A DNA stretch of 64,000 nucleotides from Pelodera strongyloides (lineage: Eukaryota; Nematoda; Chromadorea; Rhabditida; Rhabditidae). The translations under genes and the position numbers were made by a program. Location of the stretch: NCBI GenBank assembly GCA_036852015.1, contig JAANDG010000275.1, positions 120,731 through 184,730 on the forward strand, written 5' to 3'. Under the pieces are notes generated by a model that did not search any database, had not been told where the DNA came from, and saw nothing but the letters and a program-made list of their open reading frames with translations. Shown one piece after another: positions 49,201 through 60,177 of this stretch; position 1 is the first letter of the stretch; each line of letters starts with the position of its first letter.

Positions 49201-50771
49201 AAATCAACAAAATAATCAAGAACACGGCAGACAAACGTACCATGCTTAGCGAAGACATCGCACCCGAAAGCAGGTCACTATTATCGGTAAAGTTTACGCC
49301 GCCACCTGCATTTTGAGACGCCGGCGTGTTCCCAAATCCTTGGTAGCGATTGTCACTAAATTATAAAACTAACAGTAAGCATCGAGCATAAATGGGGCTG
49401 TGGTGAGAAAGATTCCCTTAGGTAAAGAGTAAAGCCTTATATTTTATATACATAGCTTCCTAGCTTTCATGATTAGCTAAGTTGCGATGTGAATTGTGAA
49501 TAAATACGCACTTTTGGAAACCCGCTCCAGACGAATATGAATCAGAAGACTGATAGGCATTTGATTGAGATCCGCCGCCAAAATATTGTCCCAGGCTCGA
49601 TTGGGACGACTTTTGTGAGGACGAGAGCGACGAAGCTCCGGCTCCCAACGAAGGAGTGAAGTTGCGAGCAGAAGAAGTGTCTGCTGACCATTCGCGACCC
49701 TCCGACTCGCACAGAACCTAAAAGGATAACAAAATTTACGAGAATATTTATTTATATGGGCAAAAACTCCCGTTCGCAACTGAACACAACGCCGTGCGTA
49801 AAATCAGTCACAAATCACATTCGGGGGTGGGGTATTATTGCAAATTTATATTTCGAGTGAAACAGAAACGATTCATGATCAAAAACTATGTTTTGAGTTT
49901 TACTGCTATCTGAACACGAGGCAGAATTTACGTAATGGTGTTCACAAAACGACCAACACCAAAAAGTGTCTTTAAAAAGTAATTAACGAGGATTAAATAA
50001 TAACTGAATATTAGACAACGTACTTTGTCTCTAAACAAGGCTGCTGCCCGACTGTTATACTTCTGGTGCAGCGTCCAATTAGGATCGTAGTCTGATTGGG
50101 TTTCCAAAAATTCTCTGAATTTTTGGTTTCCACCGGCCTACAAAAGAAAATTTTATGGGCTCATAACCAAAATAAACATGAATATATGAATGTGGAGACA
50201 AACATTTCATCAAATAAATTATCAATGAAAAAAGTTACCTTCATTTTTGCCAGTTCATTGTCTTTCCACTTGTCCATGGTCACAGATCGGACAAAACTAA
50301 AATAAAAAAAAAAGTGCGCGAATAATTGAAATGAAAAAGAAAGGAAGGAAAGGAACAGAAGATGCGATATGTAAGTAAAATATAAACCGTATGCCGTATG
50401 CCAACTCAGTGTGCTAATTGTTCACTCAGAAACCATTCTGATAAAGGATAATTGTGATAAAGGTACCTTATATGAACACCAAGTCCTCGATGTAGGCCAG
50501 AACATTCTAAGCAGATCCAAATTCCGTAGGAAACAGATACCCATTGAGGGTTGTTCGCACCGCATTCAAAACAGAACTGAAAAAAACATATCACGCTGAA
50601 GGCTTCGAATGCGTCAAATACCATGTTAAATTTTATTATCATTTTGAAAACTAAATTATGTACTCGAGGCGAGAGATAGAGGTGTATGAAACTGTAATAA
50701 GTAAGCCTCACGTTGTTTTCATTCAAAGGACGAAGATCCTTCAGAACACGCCGTGTCCTTGGACTGGCCAT
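46256..50771 (-). CDS. ARFGAP1: ADP-ribosylation factor GTPase-activating protein 1
   Basis: The protein stimulates GTP hydrolysis by Arf1 on Golgi/COPI membranes. Thirteen exons join in phase to 426 aa plus TGA: 50712-50771, 50467-50576, 50239-50296, 50024-50137, 49512-49717, 49241-49355, 48838-48939, 48559-48692, 47958-48029, 47267-47331, 46984-47060, 46609-46668 and 46256-46363. The N terminus MASPRTRRVLKDL is the family signature. The zinc finger is CX2CX16CX2C (C22, C25, C42, C45) and the arginine finger is R50 in HRGLGVHIS. Curvature-sensing ALPS-like helices are seen at about 208-235 (LLSGAMSSLSMGWSMLSKGA) and 280-298 (GLSSFVKSSPSLQGLSSML): Ser/Thr/Gly-rich with spaced hydrophobics. 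The C terminus DWDDDAWDLLNQ is the acidic Trp-rich motif. The length is close to vertebrate ARFGAP1. The small exon 47267-47331 was placed because it alone joins its neighbours in phase. Confidence 0.97.
46751..46886. repeat. GAGGCC hairpin element, diverged left arm
   Basis: The right arm and the TCTCACATTAGAATGC core match the family. The left terminus is diverged (GATGCCATATTCAAAACTC). It lies in the ARFGAP1 intron between exons 46609-46668 and 46984-47060. Confidence 0.8.
47469..47784. repeat. Hairpin element (ATTAGCCCGTATTC ends) in an ARFGAP1 intron
   Basis: A 316-bp segment bounded by ATTAGCCCGTATTCTCGCGTCA and TGACGCGGGAATACGGGCTAAT, with inner CACTGGTAAACC / GGATTACCAGTGG and many CCCAA/TTGGG pairs. 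It lies in the intron 47332-47957. Confidence 0.75.
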
Positions 50772-50778
50772 CTGAAAA
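50769..50778 (-). promoter_or_regulatory. Splice acceptor abutting the ARFGAP1 start codon
   Basis: On the minus strand the sequence reads TTTTTCAG immediately followed by ATG. An acceptor with no 5' UTR before the ATG is the usual look of an SL trans-splice site in nematodes. A cis-spliced 5' UTR intron is the alternative. I found no upstream in-frame exon. Confidence 0.6.
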
Positions 50779-53352
50779 AGATGCATAAGTTCAATTTCAA
50801 GGGAGCATCCATCACATCCAAGCATTTGAATAGAACCAGTCAACACCACGACCAAACCACAAACACTGTCGCCCTGGCTATTGCTAAGGGTTTGCGCGTG
50901 CAACAACGTAATCCTTCTACTTCGTGCACTCTGTTTTGCGTTTCCAAAGTTTTGCGCAAGACGCAACTCCAAATGATAGATTATATTTTGCTGTATAACC
51001 AATATAAACAAAAACTCCTCAATTGTCAGTTGAATGAGTCATAATCAACAAGCGCCGAAACTATCCATGAACTAAGCAAAATAATGAAAAAGATTAACAA
51101 AAAATGAAAACAAAAGCAAAAGAAACGAAACGAGCGGTTGCAAATTGCCAACATTTCCCCCACACTTGCCTGCAAATTGCACAAATACACCTTTACACCC
51201 CCTTTTTCTCTTAGTTCTCTAATATTGTTGTGTACTTTTCATTGAATACCAATCTCGACGCGAAGCGGGAATTCAAAAATGAGCCCATGAGCCGTGCATG
51301 CATAGGTGAAAAAAGGCCCGAGGGCAGGCATTTTCGTCGTTTTGTCCTGGAGCGGTCCCTTCAAATGGAGGGGGCCGGTGAAGGGTCCCTTTTGCACTAA
51401 ACACGCATTTTCGGTGCATTTTCAGTTGTCAGTTCAAACTTTTTGCAACTTTTCGTCGAAAGTGCAGAGAGTTGTCCGCTATTCTTGTTTTGCTTATTGT
51501 TATTATTATTCGCTGTGTTATTTTTCCACTCATTGGAACACTTTTCGGTTTTTCTTCATTGCAGCTGTGGCTCGAACTATATTCATCGCGATTCCGCGTG
51601 TTTAGGCCAATGATTTATTCCGAACTTGTCTCAGAGTCCCAGCGCTAATTCTATCGTCTGTCAAAGCAAGTAGTTGGTCGACGTGCTGTGTAGTGAAGGT
51701 TACGAGGTTCGTTAAGAGTTTGTGGCTATGCTTATTTGGTTTGTTTCCGAGCCGCGCCCCCCCCCTCCCCGCCTATTCTAACCTTTTGTTTTTGAGCCTA
51801 TATTTCTGCCGTGGACTGGGGACGTGGACTAGTACTCAACTCTCAATGTTGGCCACGAGTCACGATGCCAGCAGAAATTACTACGACCACGGACAAGTGT
51901 GAAATAAACAAAGTTAGTTACACGTTTCTGACGTTTCTGTTCTAATTGTCGGCTGAAGTCCACGTCATTGAAGCATTAAAGATTCATATATTCTTATGAG
52001 TGAGCGTCGAATGTGTCATTTTTTCAGTGACGACTACATTCACGCTTGTTAAGATATGTGGCAATACCAGTGTCATCCTTCGCATTGTACGTTTTTTTCC
52101 TTAGTTTAATAGTACGAGCTAAATCATAACGGTCAAGTATATGAAAACGTGACGAAGAATTTCTTAACTCGTGAGTGCACTTGAGATAAAGGCAATTAGG
52201 CAATTGTATATACTATTGAGAATGAGTCGTTTAGGCTCCTGGCTCCTCACGGACTAAAATTATAGAATGTGATCTGCATTGCATCAGTTTCCTGTTGGTC
52301 TTGCTACCGTTGCTCTCAAGGTGCTGTACAAAAGGGCTGAGGTAAGTATCTTTCCGTAGCATGTTACTTTCATTGTCTGCTTACCGACTGTTGGTCGGTG
52401 TGATAGTTATGACGTTTCAAGATACAAAAAGAACTGGGCAAAAACCCGTTTCGTTTCGTTCAGGATCTGTACTCCGAAATGGGGCTGTTTTCTATTTCGA
52501 CGTTACAACTGGTCTGTTAGCATTGTTGAATGGACATGCTGTTATTCAACGTCGTGTTCTACAGATACGTCTCAAATTGTGGGATCCGTCAATGGCTACA
52601 CGTGAGTATTTATTTATTTTTTAAATAACACCGAGGTGTCTAAAAAAAAATTCTCTAAAAAAATCGTATTGTCTCGCTTTGAAAACTTACATAGTAACCA
52701 TACTTCCATTCAAAAATGACAACACTATCCAGTTATTTATATGTTTGTTTTAGGAGTGAGGCCATGCGCTGCGCTCGCGTGTAGAAGCATGGATGTACGA
52801 CAGTTGTCTCACACTTGGTAAAATAGATGGATGGACATGATCACTGGAAAATGTTGCAGTAGCCAAAGGGATGGACGTAACACTAGACGGACATGGTAAG
52901 ATACACTTATGCTAGTCTTGATAGCGTCTCTCTCTCTGGCTCCTGTTCTAGAGATCATGCAGCCAAAATAAATTCATGAGTGTCCAATCGTTATTCATCG
53001 AAAACGCCATTATGTTAGGGCGCGTTCGGGATGCGTTTTCCGAAAGGTCCTAATGCAAATTCATCGTTCGGGATGGACATTTCGGAAACGTTCTAATGCT
53101 AGAAGAAAGCAAAAAAAAAAACAACAGTATAAATAAGCATGGTTTACATGTTAATTCATACTGTATTTTTCCCCCTGAAATTGCAAGATATGTCCATTAC
53201 ATCTCCATTTTTAATATGGTTCCCGTGCACCAAATTCACCAACTGTTTTTAGGTTGCTGAATGCCGTATTCACGTTTCTATCTAGTGTGGGAATTACTAC
53301 TGCGATTATGGCAATGTGGGATCAGACGAGCATTCAAGGACATTATGTAACT
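50779..53352. other. Upstream of ARFGAP1; no firm gene
   Basis: Contains the presumed ARFGAP1 outron or promoter and the doubtful exon pair at 52287-52600. A GTTCGGGATG...TTCGGAAA direct repeat is at 53030-53100. No other signal. Confidence 0.5.
52287..52600 (+). other. Possible exon pair, unknown product
   Basis: GCATCAG then an open stretch reading VGLATVALKVLYKRAE followed by GTAAGT (52342), and CTACAG then IRLKLWDPSMAT followed by GTGAGT (about 52600). The splice sites look good and the phases agree, but no start, end or family could be found. Confidence 0.2.
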
Positions 53353-53598
53353 GTTTAAAACCCGCATTGACGAGCTTGATCTAATCGAGCTTTATGAAGT
53401 AGCAAATAGAAACATTCACCCTTAGTTATTCACATGTACCTTCATTCCTTTGTTGTACATAGTTTTTGTCGCTTGTTATATGCGCTTTGTTACTCTCATT
53501 GTTATTTGTTTTGTGTTGTTGTTGTTATATTATTATTGTCGTTTTTTTTTGTCTTCCGCTTTACTTCGGTGTACACTGAATAAAGTATTCATATATAT
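53353..53598 (+). mobile_element. 5'-truncated non-LTR retrotransposon, 3' end only
   Basis: Encodes the last codons of the ORF (FKTRIDELDLIELYEVANR then NIHP and stop TAG), then a 3' UTR matching 61640-61894 nearly base for base up to AATAAAGTATTCATATAT. There is no poly(A) tail. Confidence 0.75.
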
Positions 53599-54449
53599 TC
53601 AATTAAAAACCGGTCGTATGGGTAACTGAAGTGATTACTTTATGTTTTTTTTACACCTTTCTTAGTCTTCTTATTTGAGTTCTTTGAGTTTTATCGACAC
53701 TTCAATCCTATTCACATGCTTAGGTCACATAGTCCACCATATATATCCTTTTCTCACGAAATTGTGTTATCAACTGCGCTTATCGCTACTTATAACGATT
53801 TCAAAGACCGCCTAGCTTTGTAGTTCCTATTTTCAACATGTCAGGGCAATCTTATTATTGGTCGTTTTTAAACCTTATGTGTAATTATATTTAGCTGCTT
53901 ATATTGTAAGCCTTTCCAATGTTAGCCTTTTTTTAATTCATATTTAACGCCCTTATTTTGTTATTTATTGCCAGTATTGTGTTATTTTCTAATAAACTAT
54001 TGTATATTACTGTTGTTTGTGCATGGTTGCGATATTTGTGGTATTGTGTAGCGTTTTTTACCCCGGGTAGGTCCGTCTAAAAAAAGCCCTTCAAAGGCCC
54101 TTCCCAAAAAGCCCTTCAAAGGCCCTTGCTAGGCCCCTCCGAAATCTCGAAATGTCCGAGGGCCGGCGCCGCGATAGCCCCAGGACACGTCCCGTGCATG
54201 CCCTCGTCCATTTTGAAGTGCCCGCCCCCGGGCCTAAAACAACCTGAGTGCGCAGCACAGGGAGGGTTCGAAACGTGGCCCGCGGCCCAGCGGCCTGCGG
54301 CCCGCGGCCTGCGGCCTGTGGCTCGTCGTGCACTGTAGTGTTGCGGTCAGCAATCGGCAGCGGTTGACTTTCGTACTGTACTTGACGTCAAGTTAACTTG
54401 ACACACGCAATCTTTTTTCATTTGAAAACTAGTAAATGCTCTATACTTA

Positions 54450-54755
54450 TTATATAGTCCTCCTGGTGGGGGGGCCTGGTGGTCCAGTGGCAGCGCGTTC
54501 GTCTCTAACGTAATCGACCCTAGTTCGATTCCGGCCCGTGACACCTTTGAAACCACCACCAGGCGAGGGAACCATGGGCGATCCCTCCTGGCCCTAGCCC
54601 GAAGACGTCGAGCAATTTGTCATCTGGAACTCGTCGCCTACTGCTCAGGACCTCTGCGGAACATGTCATAAGCAAACCTTGAAATAGTACTTTGAACTCC
54701 CTTGAATAAAGGTGCACGCTCTTGAAGCGTAAAAAAAACAAATAAAAAATATAAA
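54450..54755 (+). mobile_element. tRNA-derived SINE, apparently complete
   Basis: A tRNA-like head with perfect Pol III boxes: A box TGGTCCAGTGG (54480-54490) and B box GTTCGATTC (54523-54531), 32 nt apart. It is followed by a tRNA-unrelated body of about 190 bp and an A-rich tail (AAAAAAAACAAATAAAAAATA). It interrupts the left arm of the TIR element 54302-57467, whose right arm shows the uninterrupted state. Confidence 0.75.
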
Positions 54756-56005
54756 AGGAAACTGTAGCGTAATTTGCATACCGATGTTCGTTACGGAAAT
54801 GCACATTTTCGACAATTGTTCCGCGTTTTCGGGTATAAAAAGAGTATGAGAATACCTATGAGAATACCCATTTTACCCAGTTTTACTGCATCTTACGTTG
54901 TATTCCCTTTAAAGCAAATTTAACCCACTTTCTTCATTATTGCACTAGTGGGGTGGTCGTGTTCACTTCCATTTAACATTATTACCCCAAATCCAAATGC
55001 GAATGGGATAGCACTATAACACTAACCCAGTTTTTCTTTACATATGGTATTGGTGTAGCGACGTTATTTTTTCCGTTCATGTGGCTGCCCTGCTTGGGAT
55101 TATAATCATTAGGAATGAGGAATTTCGGTAGCCATGTTAATTGAACATGACAGGAGTATTATTCTTAAGAATGGGGTAAAGTGTTAGGGTAGTAAGGTTA
55201 AGAATGTTAAGATTACCCAGCGATGGCGCATACGCGGCGAATAATAGAGGGGGTGCGCGGCGACCACGTGGATCCTTTTGTGGTGCACGGCAATGGCGTG
55301 AAGCTTCACGTTGCTAGGAATAGTCGTTGAGAACCCTGAACCCTTGGTGTCTCTTCTCTTGGAGGAGACGGTCCTGAACCTTTGTGGTTACCAAGGAAAA
55401 ATGTAGGGGCAAACAAAGGACGTAACGTTAAAGTTTAAATTCAGGTTTGCAAACAGTTGCATACGGCACAATTCTTTCGACTGTTAGTGTGCGCGGCACA
55501 AAATCGGCAAACGATTCGATGGGTGCGCACCACAAAGCGTAGAAAAAGAAGTTCACGTGCATTTGTGCATTATAAACTACGTTCTATGGTGCGCAGCGCC
55601 AGCACATCCAGTTAGGCTAATTGGCGTGCATTCGTAGCCTGCCGCGGGAGTTGGCATCCAGCAGCGCTGTTTGTTGTCTGTGAGGATATGTAGCCGAGCC
55701 GGCTCTGGGTTCGCGCGCATTCGGCCGCACCGCACAGCAACTGCGTGCCAATTGCAACACAATCAATCCGCGAAGAAGGTTGGGTACGCGATGTGCTGCG
55801 CTTTTGCGGAATAGAGGAGAATGATGTTTTCCCGGTTTATGAAAACGGCGAACTCTCAAGACTATTCTGTGGTTTTTTTACATAAGAGAAAATGCAAATG
55901 CAGGGACATATTTGCAAAAAACATCGTACCGTCGCGACCTAACTTGTCTCAGGGTTTTTTAACGGTATGAGTAAGAGCGCAGGCGTAGCCGGAGGGGTAA
56001 AATTA

Positions 56006-56329
56006 GAAAATTTAATAATGCTTGTAACTATGAAGCTACGAAGTCTACCGATGAGGAACACTGTATTTCAACAACAAATAATCTATATTTCATGTTCCCA
56101 GTCTTTCAGTAGCCTGGTATAAGTCCATATATAAAATCTGAAAAACCACGTACAACTCTGTACGTGGTATATCGGAAAATTTAGTAATGCTTGTAACTAT
56201 ACTATGAAGCTACGAAGTCTACCGATGAGGAACACTGTATTTCAACAACAAATAATCTATATTTCATGTTCCCAGTCTTTCAGTAGCCTGGTATAAGTCC
56301 ATATATAAAATCTGAAAAACCACATACAT
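56006..56329. repeat. Two-copy tandem duplication, about 169-bp unit
   Basis: Copy 1 starts at 56006 and copy 2 at 56175. They are near-identical over about 150 bp (CTACCGATGAGGAACACTGT, CAGTAGCCTGGTATAAGTCC). Copy 2 has a 5-bp insertion (ACTAT becomes ACTATACTAT). The junction is a short hairpin, ACCACGTACAACTCTGTACGTGGT. Confidence 0.9.
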
Positions 56330-56716
56330 CATGTATCAGCTCAGATGGTATGCGTTGCGATATTCAACCTTCATGAACCCCATTTCCTGCAGTTTTGAAG
56401 ATTCATTACCCAAAGTCCCACACTGCATTAAAAACTAGAGATTATGTCAACTTTTTGTATGTATTGCCTTCAATAGGCTGCGCGCAAGATTAAGCCTGAC
56501 TTTTTTTTACATGGCCGAGAACAGCTGAACAGCTGAACAAAATAAAGCAAACTTCACGCAAGTATTTTGCTGCACTTGATAGTTAACATACAGACCAAAC
56601 ACATCGAGCTGCAGCCATTCACCAACCTTCCAAATTTCTCTCTTGTTTTTTAGTTATAAGCATGGACAATGTGTCTTGCGTTGGTAAAAATACCAGTGGA
56701 GCTTAGCTGCATTGAT

Positions 56717-56886
56717 TAAAGCGAAATGCTAGCCTCTTTGGAAAATTTGCCTGTGATAAGCAAATCCTATGTATCCTATGCTAATTTTGTACGATTGTCC
56801 ACGGCAATCGTACAAAATTAGCATAGGATACATATGATTTGCTTATCATATGCAAATTTTTCAAAGGAGCTAGCATTTCGCTTTAA
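56717..56886. repeat. TTAAAGCGAAAT palindromic element
   Basis: A 170-bp palindrome of the 3005-3176 family with a few arm mismatches (TTGCCTGTGATAAGC on the left). It is nested inside the TIR element 54302-57467. Confidence 0.9.
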
Positions 56887-57286
56887 CGTTTTGTTCATTG
56901 TAGAGAATAAGCTGGCCAAAACAAGACACGACCTGTTCCCACATATCTGACATCCCTCACAACCACAAAAACCCTAGCGTTATAAAAAAACAGTGGAGGT
57001 TATATTGTCGCCCAAATACAAGAATATAAGAATACCAGTCGGCTCACGCCGCCTGAGGCGACTTACATGGAAATATGATTGGTTTGGTATGAGCATACTT
57101 TTACAAGTTTCAAACGTATCACAAGAAATTCTCATAGGGAACAATTCCATATGCATACTTCGATATTGAGCTGCGACACTCTTTTTATACCCGAACACGC
57201 GGAACAATTGTCGAAAATTTGCATTTCCGTAACGAACATCGGTATGCAAATTACGCTACAGTTACTCTTTTAGAAGTATCACATTT

Positions 57287-57358
57287 ACTAGTTTTCAAAT
57301 GAAAAAAGATACTAGTTTTCAAATGAAAAAAAATACTAGTTTTCAAATGAAAAAAGAT
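57287..57358. repeat. 24-bp tandem repeat, three copies
   Basis: Three copies of ACTAGTTTTCAAATGAAAAA plus AGAT. The left arm of the enclosing element holds only one, so the expansion happened in the right arm. Confidence 0.9.
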
Positions 57359-57467
57359 TGCGTGTGTCAAGTTAACTTGACGTCAAGTACAGTACGACAG
57401 TCAACCGCTGCCGATGCTGACCGCGACGCTACAGTGCACGACGAGCCACACAGGCCGCAGGCCGCAG

Positions 57468-57493
<26 letters not shown>
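57468..57493. repeat. 26-nt poly-C tract (poly-G on the minus strand)
   Basis: An uninterrupted run of 26 C at the outer edge of the right arm of the TIR element. The opposite strand is G26 and can form G-quadruplexes. Assembly length may be inexact. Confidence 0.9.
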
Positions 57494-57499
<6 letters not shown>

Positions 57500-58189
57500 T
57501 CAGTGTACTGTAATCTACTATTATATAACGAGTAAGAAAATTGTGTCCGTCCGCTTTTGCGCTGTGCACGTTCCTCAACTAATAAAGTTGATGAAATTCG
57601 ACCGTAGCTAATGGCCCGGGTTGCTTACTAAATTTATTTATTAAAAGTTTTACAATGGAAAATTAATCGATAAACAATTGAAATCGATAATTATAAGTTA
57701 ATGCTTGGGGAGGTGCGAAAATCAAAGCGCGCGCCCGCTTTCAAAACCTATTCTACCATCTTTCCCGTGACCCGTGAGAAACTAGCAGCGACAAGTACCA
57801 TTAGTTTTTTTCTAAGACACCAATTTCGGAAGACACAGCTTAAAACATGGCAAAGTTCCCGAATTTTGACAAGAGGGAAAGGTTTGCGAATGTAAACAAA
57901 AATAGAGGCACGACGAACAGAGCGCGAGAGAGCGTAGCTTTTCGAGAGATTCAGAGAAAGAAGGGGGAGAGATGGGGACAAGAAAAATGAAGATATATAA
58001 ATTAAATTATTAGCTAATAATTTCGGATTTACTTCATGCTCTAAAAGATTGTTATCGTTGTAAGTTGGAACGTCGATCCCTATTCGTTGTTGTACTGTAA
58101 CGCGCCGACTTTCACAAACCATACTTACCACGTTTACCGTGACAAACTATATCAGCGTCATCAGCCAGCCATTAGAGTTGTAGCGAATC

Positions 58190-58335
58190 GGGCGATAGTA
58201 ACCATGATGTTTATTTACAGGTATAATTAGGACATGTTTAATGGTGTTGCGCAGGATAAATCGGAATCGGGGAAAGCGGCAGCGGGGGAAGGGAACCACG
58301 GCGAATCGGGCCAAACTAACTATGAGTTTTTATCA
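58190..58335. repeat. Satellite unit, isolated copy
   Basis: One unit of the satellite described at 59278-60177 (AACCATGATGTTTATTTACA, GGATAAATCGGAATCGGG, CCACGGCGAATCGGGCCAAA), separated from the main array by about 940 bp. Confidence 0.75.
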
Positions 58336-58639
58336 ACCTCCACCCTATAATCGAATAGTGTAAAAAACGTCCGTCTGTCTGTCTGTCTGAGGCAAAAACC
58401 CTCACTAAATTCTCTTCGATTCTCTCGAAACCCGCATAGGAAATTAGAGCTCAGCGAGACGAGTAAAAGTTACCACTAAGAAAAAATTCAAAAGCGACTC
58501 CGCCGCGAGATATAAGCGATGAAAGCGAGTTAGAGAGCAGCGAAATAGCGCGCGAACTGGCGAGACGAGAACCAATCGGCCAGTATCGATCTGTCAAACT
58601 AACCTCAAACTTGGGTAATTAAACCGAAAGGAGTGATTG

Positions 58640-59080
58640 AAATGCTTCGCTTATATAAAAAAGAGAGCTGCAAATGTCAAGCGTGCACAAAAGACAATGA
58701 GTGTTCTCTGATGTGAACGTTCTCTGATGCTAAGAAAAAGCCGAAAATTGAATTTTCACAGCTGCTCCGAAGTCATAAATAAATCGAAGTGCGAAGCTCA
58801 TCGTAGTGCCAAAGCAATGATGCATCGAATACGCTTCTGCTACAGAATCTATGACGTGAAAAAAGTCGGCGTGCGAAATTCATCGTAGCGCAAAAGCAAC
58901 TATGCGAATGAATTTCAATGCTGAAGTAAAGCGTATAAAAGAGGCAGTTTTTCCAATACGCTTCAATTTCAGAATCCATGACATCAAAAAAAAGTCGACG
59001 TGTAAAATTTATCTTAGCGCCAAAGTAATGATGCAATGAACTTCAATGCTGATATCAGATACGCATTTGACTCAGGCCGT
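58640..59080. repeat. Degenerate tandem repeat between satellite blocks
   Basis: Three diverged units share GTCGGCGTGCGAAATTCATC, GCGCCAAAGTAATGATGC and ACGCTTCAATTTCAGAATCC (near 58790, 58872 and 59000). Unequal spacing shows internal deletion. Confidence 0.6.
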
Positions 59081-59117
59081 TAATATCGCCTGTGCTTAAT
59101 ATATGACAACGAAAGAA

Positions 59118-59279
59118 AGCGGCACAACGGGCGGCGAGCGAGGCGGGCCGTAGGCCCGCCGAGCGAGCTAACGTCTATCGAGGCCCGCGTAGCGGGCCGA
59201 GAAATCGAGGGTGCGTAGCGCGCGAAGCGCGCGGAGCACCCGAGCTAGAGCGAGGCGCGCGAAGCGCGCCGAGCTCTAG
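59118..59279. repeat. GCGCGCGAAGCGCGC-type palindromic cluster
   Basis: Serial short palindromes: GGGCCGTAGGCCC, GGCCCGCGTAGCGGGCC, GCGCGCGAAGCGCGCGGAG, GGCGCGCGAAGCGCGCCGAG. Strong GC contrast with the surroundings. Clusters of this kind are common in Caenorhabditis genomes (general knowledge). Confidence 0.85.
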
Positions 59280-60177
59280 TTTACCGACATAATTAGGAAA
59301 CGTTTATTGTGTGGTGAGAGGGATAATTCGGAATCGGAGCAGCGGGGTAAGGGGACCACGGCGAAGCTGCCAAAGTAACCCTGATGTTTATTTACCGGTA
59401 TAATTCGGGCATGTTTAATTAATTGTGTTGCGCGGGGTAAATCAGAATCGTGGCAGCAGGGGCAGCGGACCACGGCAAAGCGGGCCAAAGCAATCATGTT
59501 GTTTATTTACCGGTCGGGGAAAATCTGAAGCGTAACACCCGTGAAAGGGGACCAGGCAAATCGGGCCAAAGTAGCTATAAGGTTTATTTGTCGGTGTAAT
59601 TTGAGTATGTGTGGTGAGGGGGATAATAATAAATCTTTATTGGTCGATGGATAAGGCAAAGAAAAATGAGGCAAAAACGTGAATTTTGTAAAGATAATTC
59701 GGAATCGGAGCAGCGGGGGACGGTGAATCGGGCAAAGTATGTTTATTTACCGGTAAATTAAGACATTGTTAATGGTGTTGCAAAGGATAAACCTGAATCG
59801 TGCCGGGGAAGGGGACCAAGGCGAAGCGGGCCAAAGTACCATGAGGTTTACTTACCGGTATAATTCGGCCATGTATACTGTTGGTGAGAGGGATAATTCG
59901 GAATCGTGGTAGCCGGGGAAGGGGACCACGGCGGATCGGGCCAAAGTAGCTATAAGGTTTATTTACCGGTATAATTAGGACATGTTTTATTGTGTGCTGA
60001 AAGGGACAAATCTGAATAGGAGCAGCGGGGGAAGGGGGCCACAGCGAATCAGGCAAAGTAACCATGATGTTTATTTACCAGGATAATTAGGACATGTTCA
60101 TTTGTGTGGTGAGAGGGATAATTCGGGGGACGGTAAATCGTGCAAAGTATGTTTATTTACCGGTATAATTAGGAAAT
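59278..60177. repeat. Satellite array, about 105-118-bp unit
   Basis: Units share GTTTATTTACCGGTATAATT, GGATAATTCGGAATCGG and GGGGACCACGGCGAATCGGG. Unit starts are near 59278, 59396, 59501, 59581, 59741, 59845, 59956, 60069 and 60151. Units spaced 80-82 bp lack an inner segment; the 160-bp step contains a unique insertion at about 59625-59690. Confidence 0.85.

Larger units (their letters stand above)
54302..57467. mobile_element. 3.2-kb non-autonomous element with long terminal inverted repeats
   Basis: The left arm (54302-54440 plus 54756-54845) and right arm (57170-57467) are inverted copies. Shared blocks include GGCTCGTCGTGCACTGTAG, CAAGTTAACTTGACACACGC, CATTTGAAAACTAGT, GTAGCGTAATTTGCATACCG and GACAATTGTTCCGCG. 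The left arm is split by a SINE. The inside (54846-57169) shows no transposase reading frame but holds a tandem duplication and a palindromic MITE. The right arm abuts a poly-C tract. Confidence 0.8.

Noticed and set aside
120..50771. Operon of the three minus-strand genes
   Set aside because: Nematode operons normally have gaps near 100 bp to 1 kb. Here the gaps are about 21 kb and 11 kb.
50406..51011. 201-aa open frame on the minus strand overlapping ARFGAP1
   Set aside because: It is an intron read-through joining exon 2 to upstream non-coding sequence. The family alignment and GT..AG borders support separate exons.
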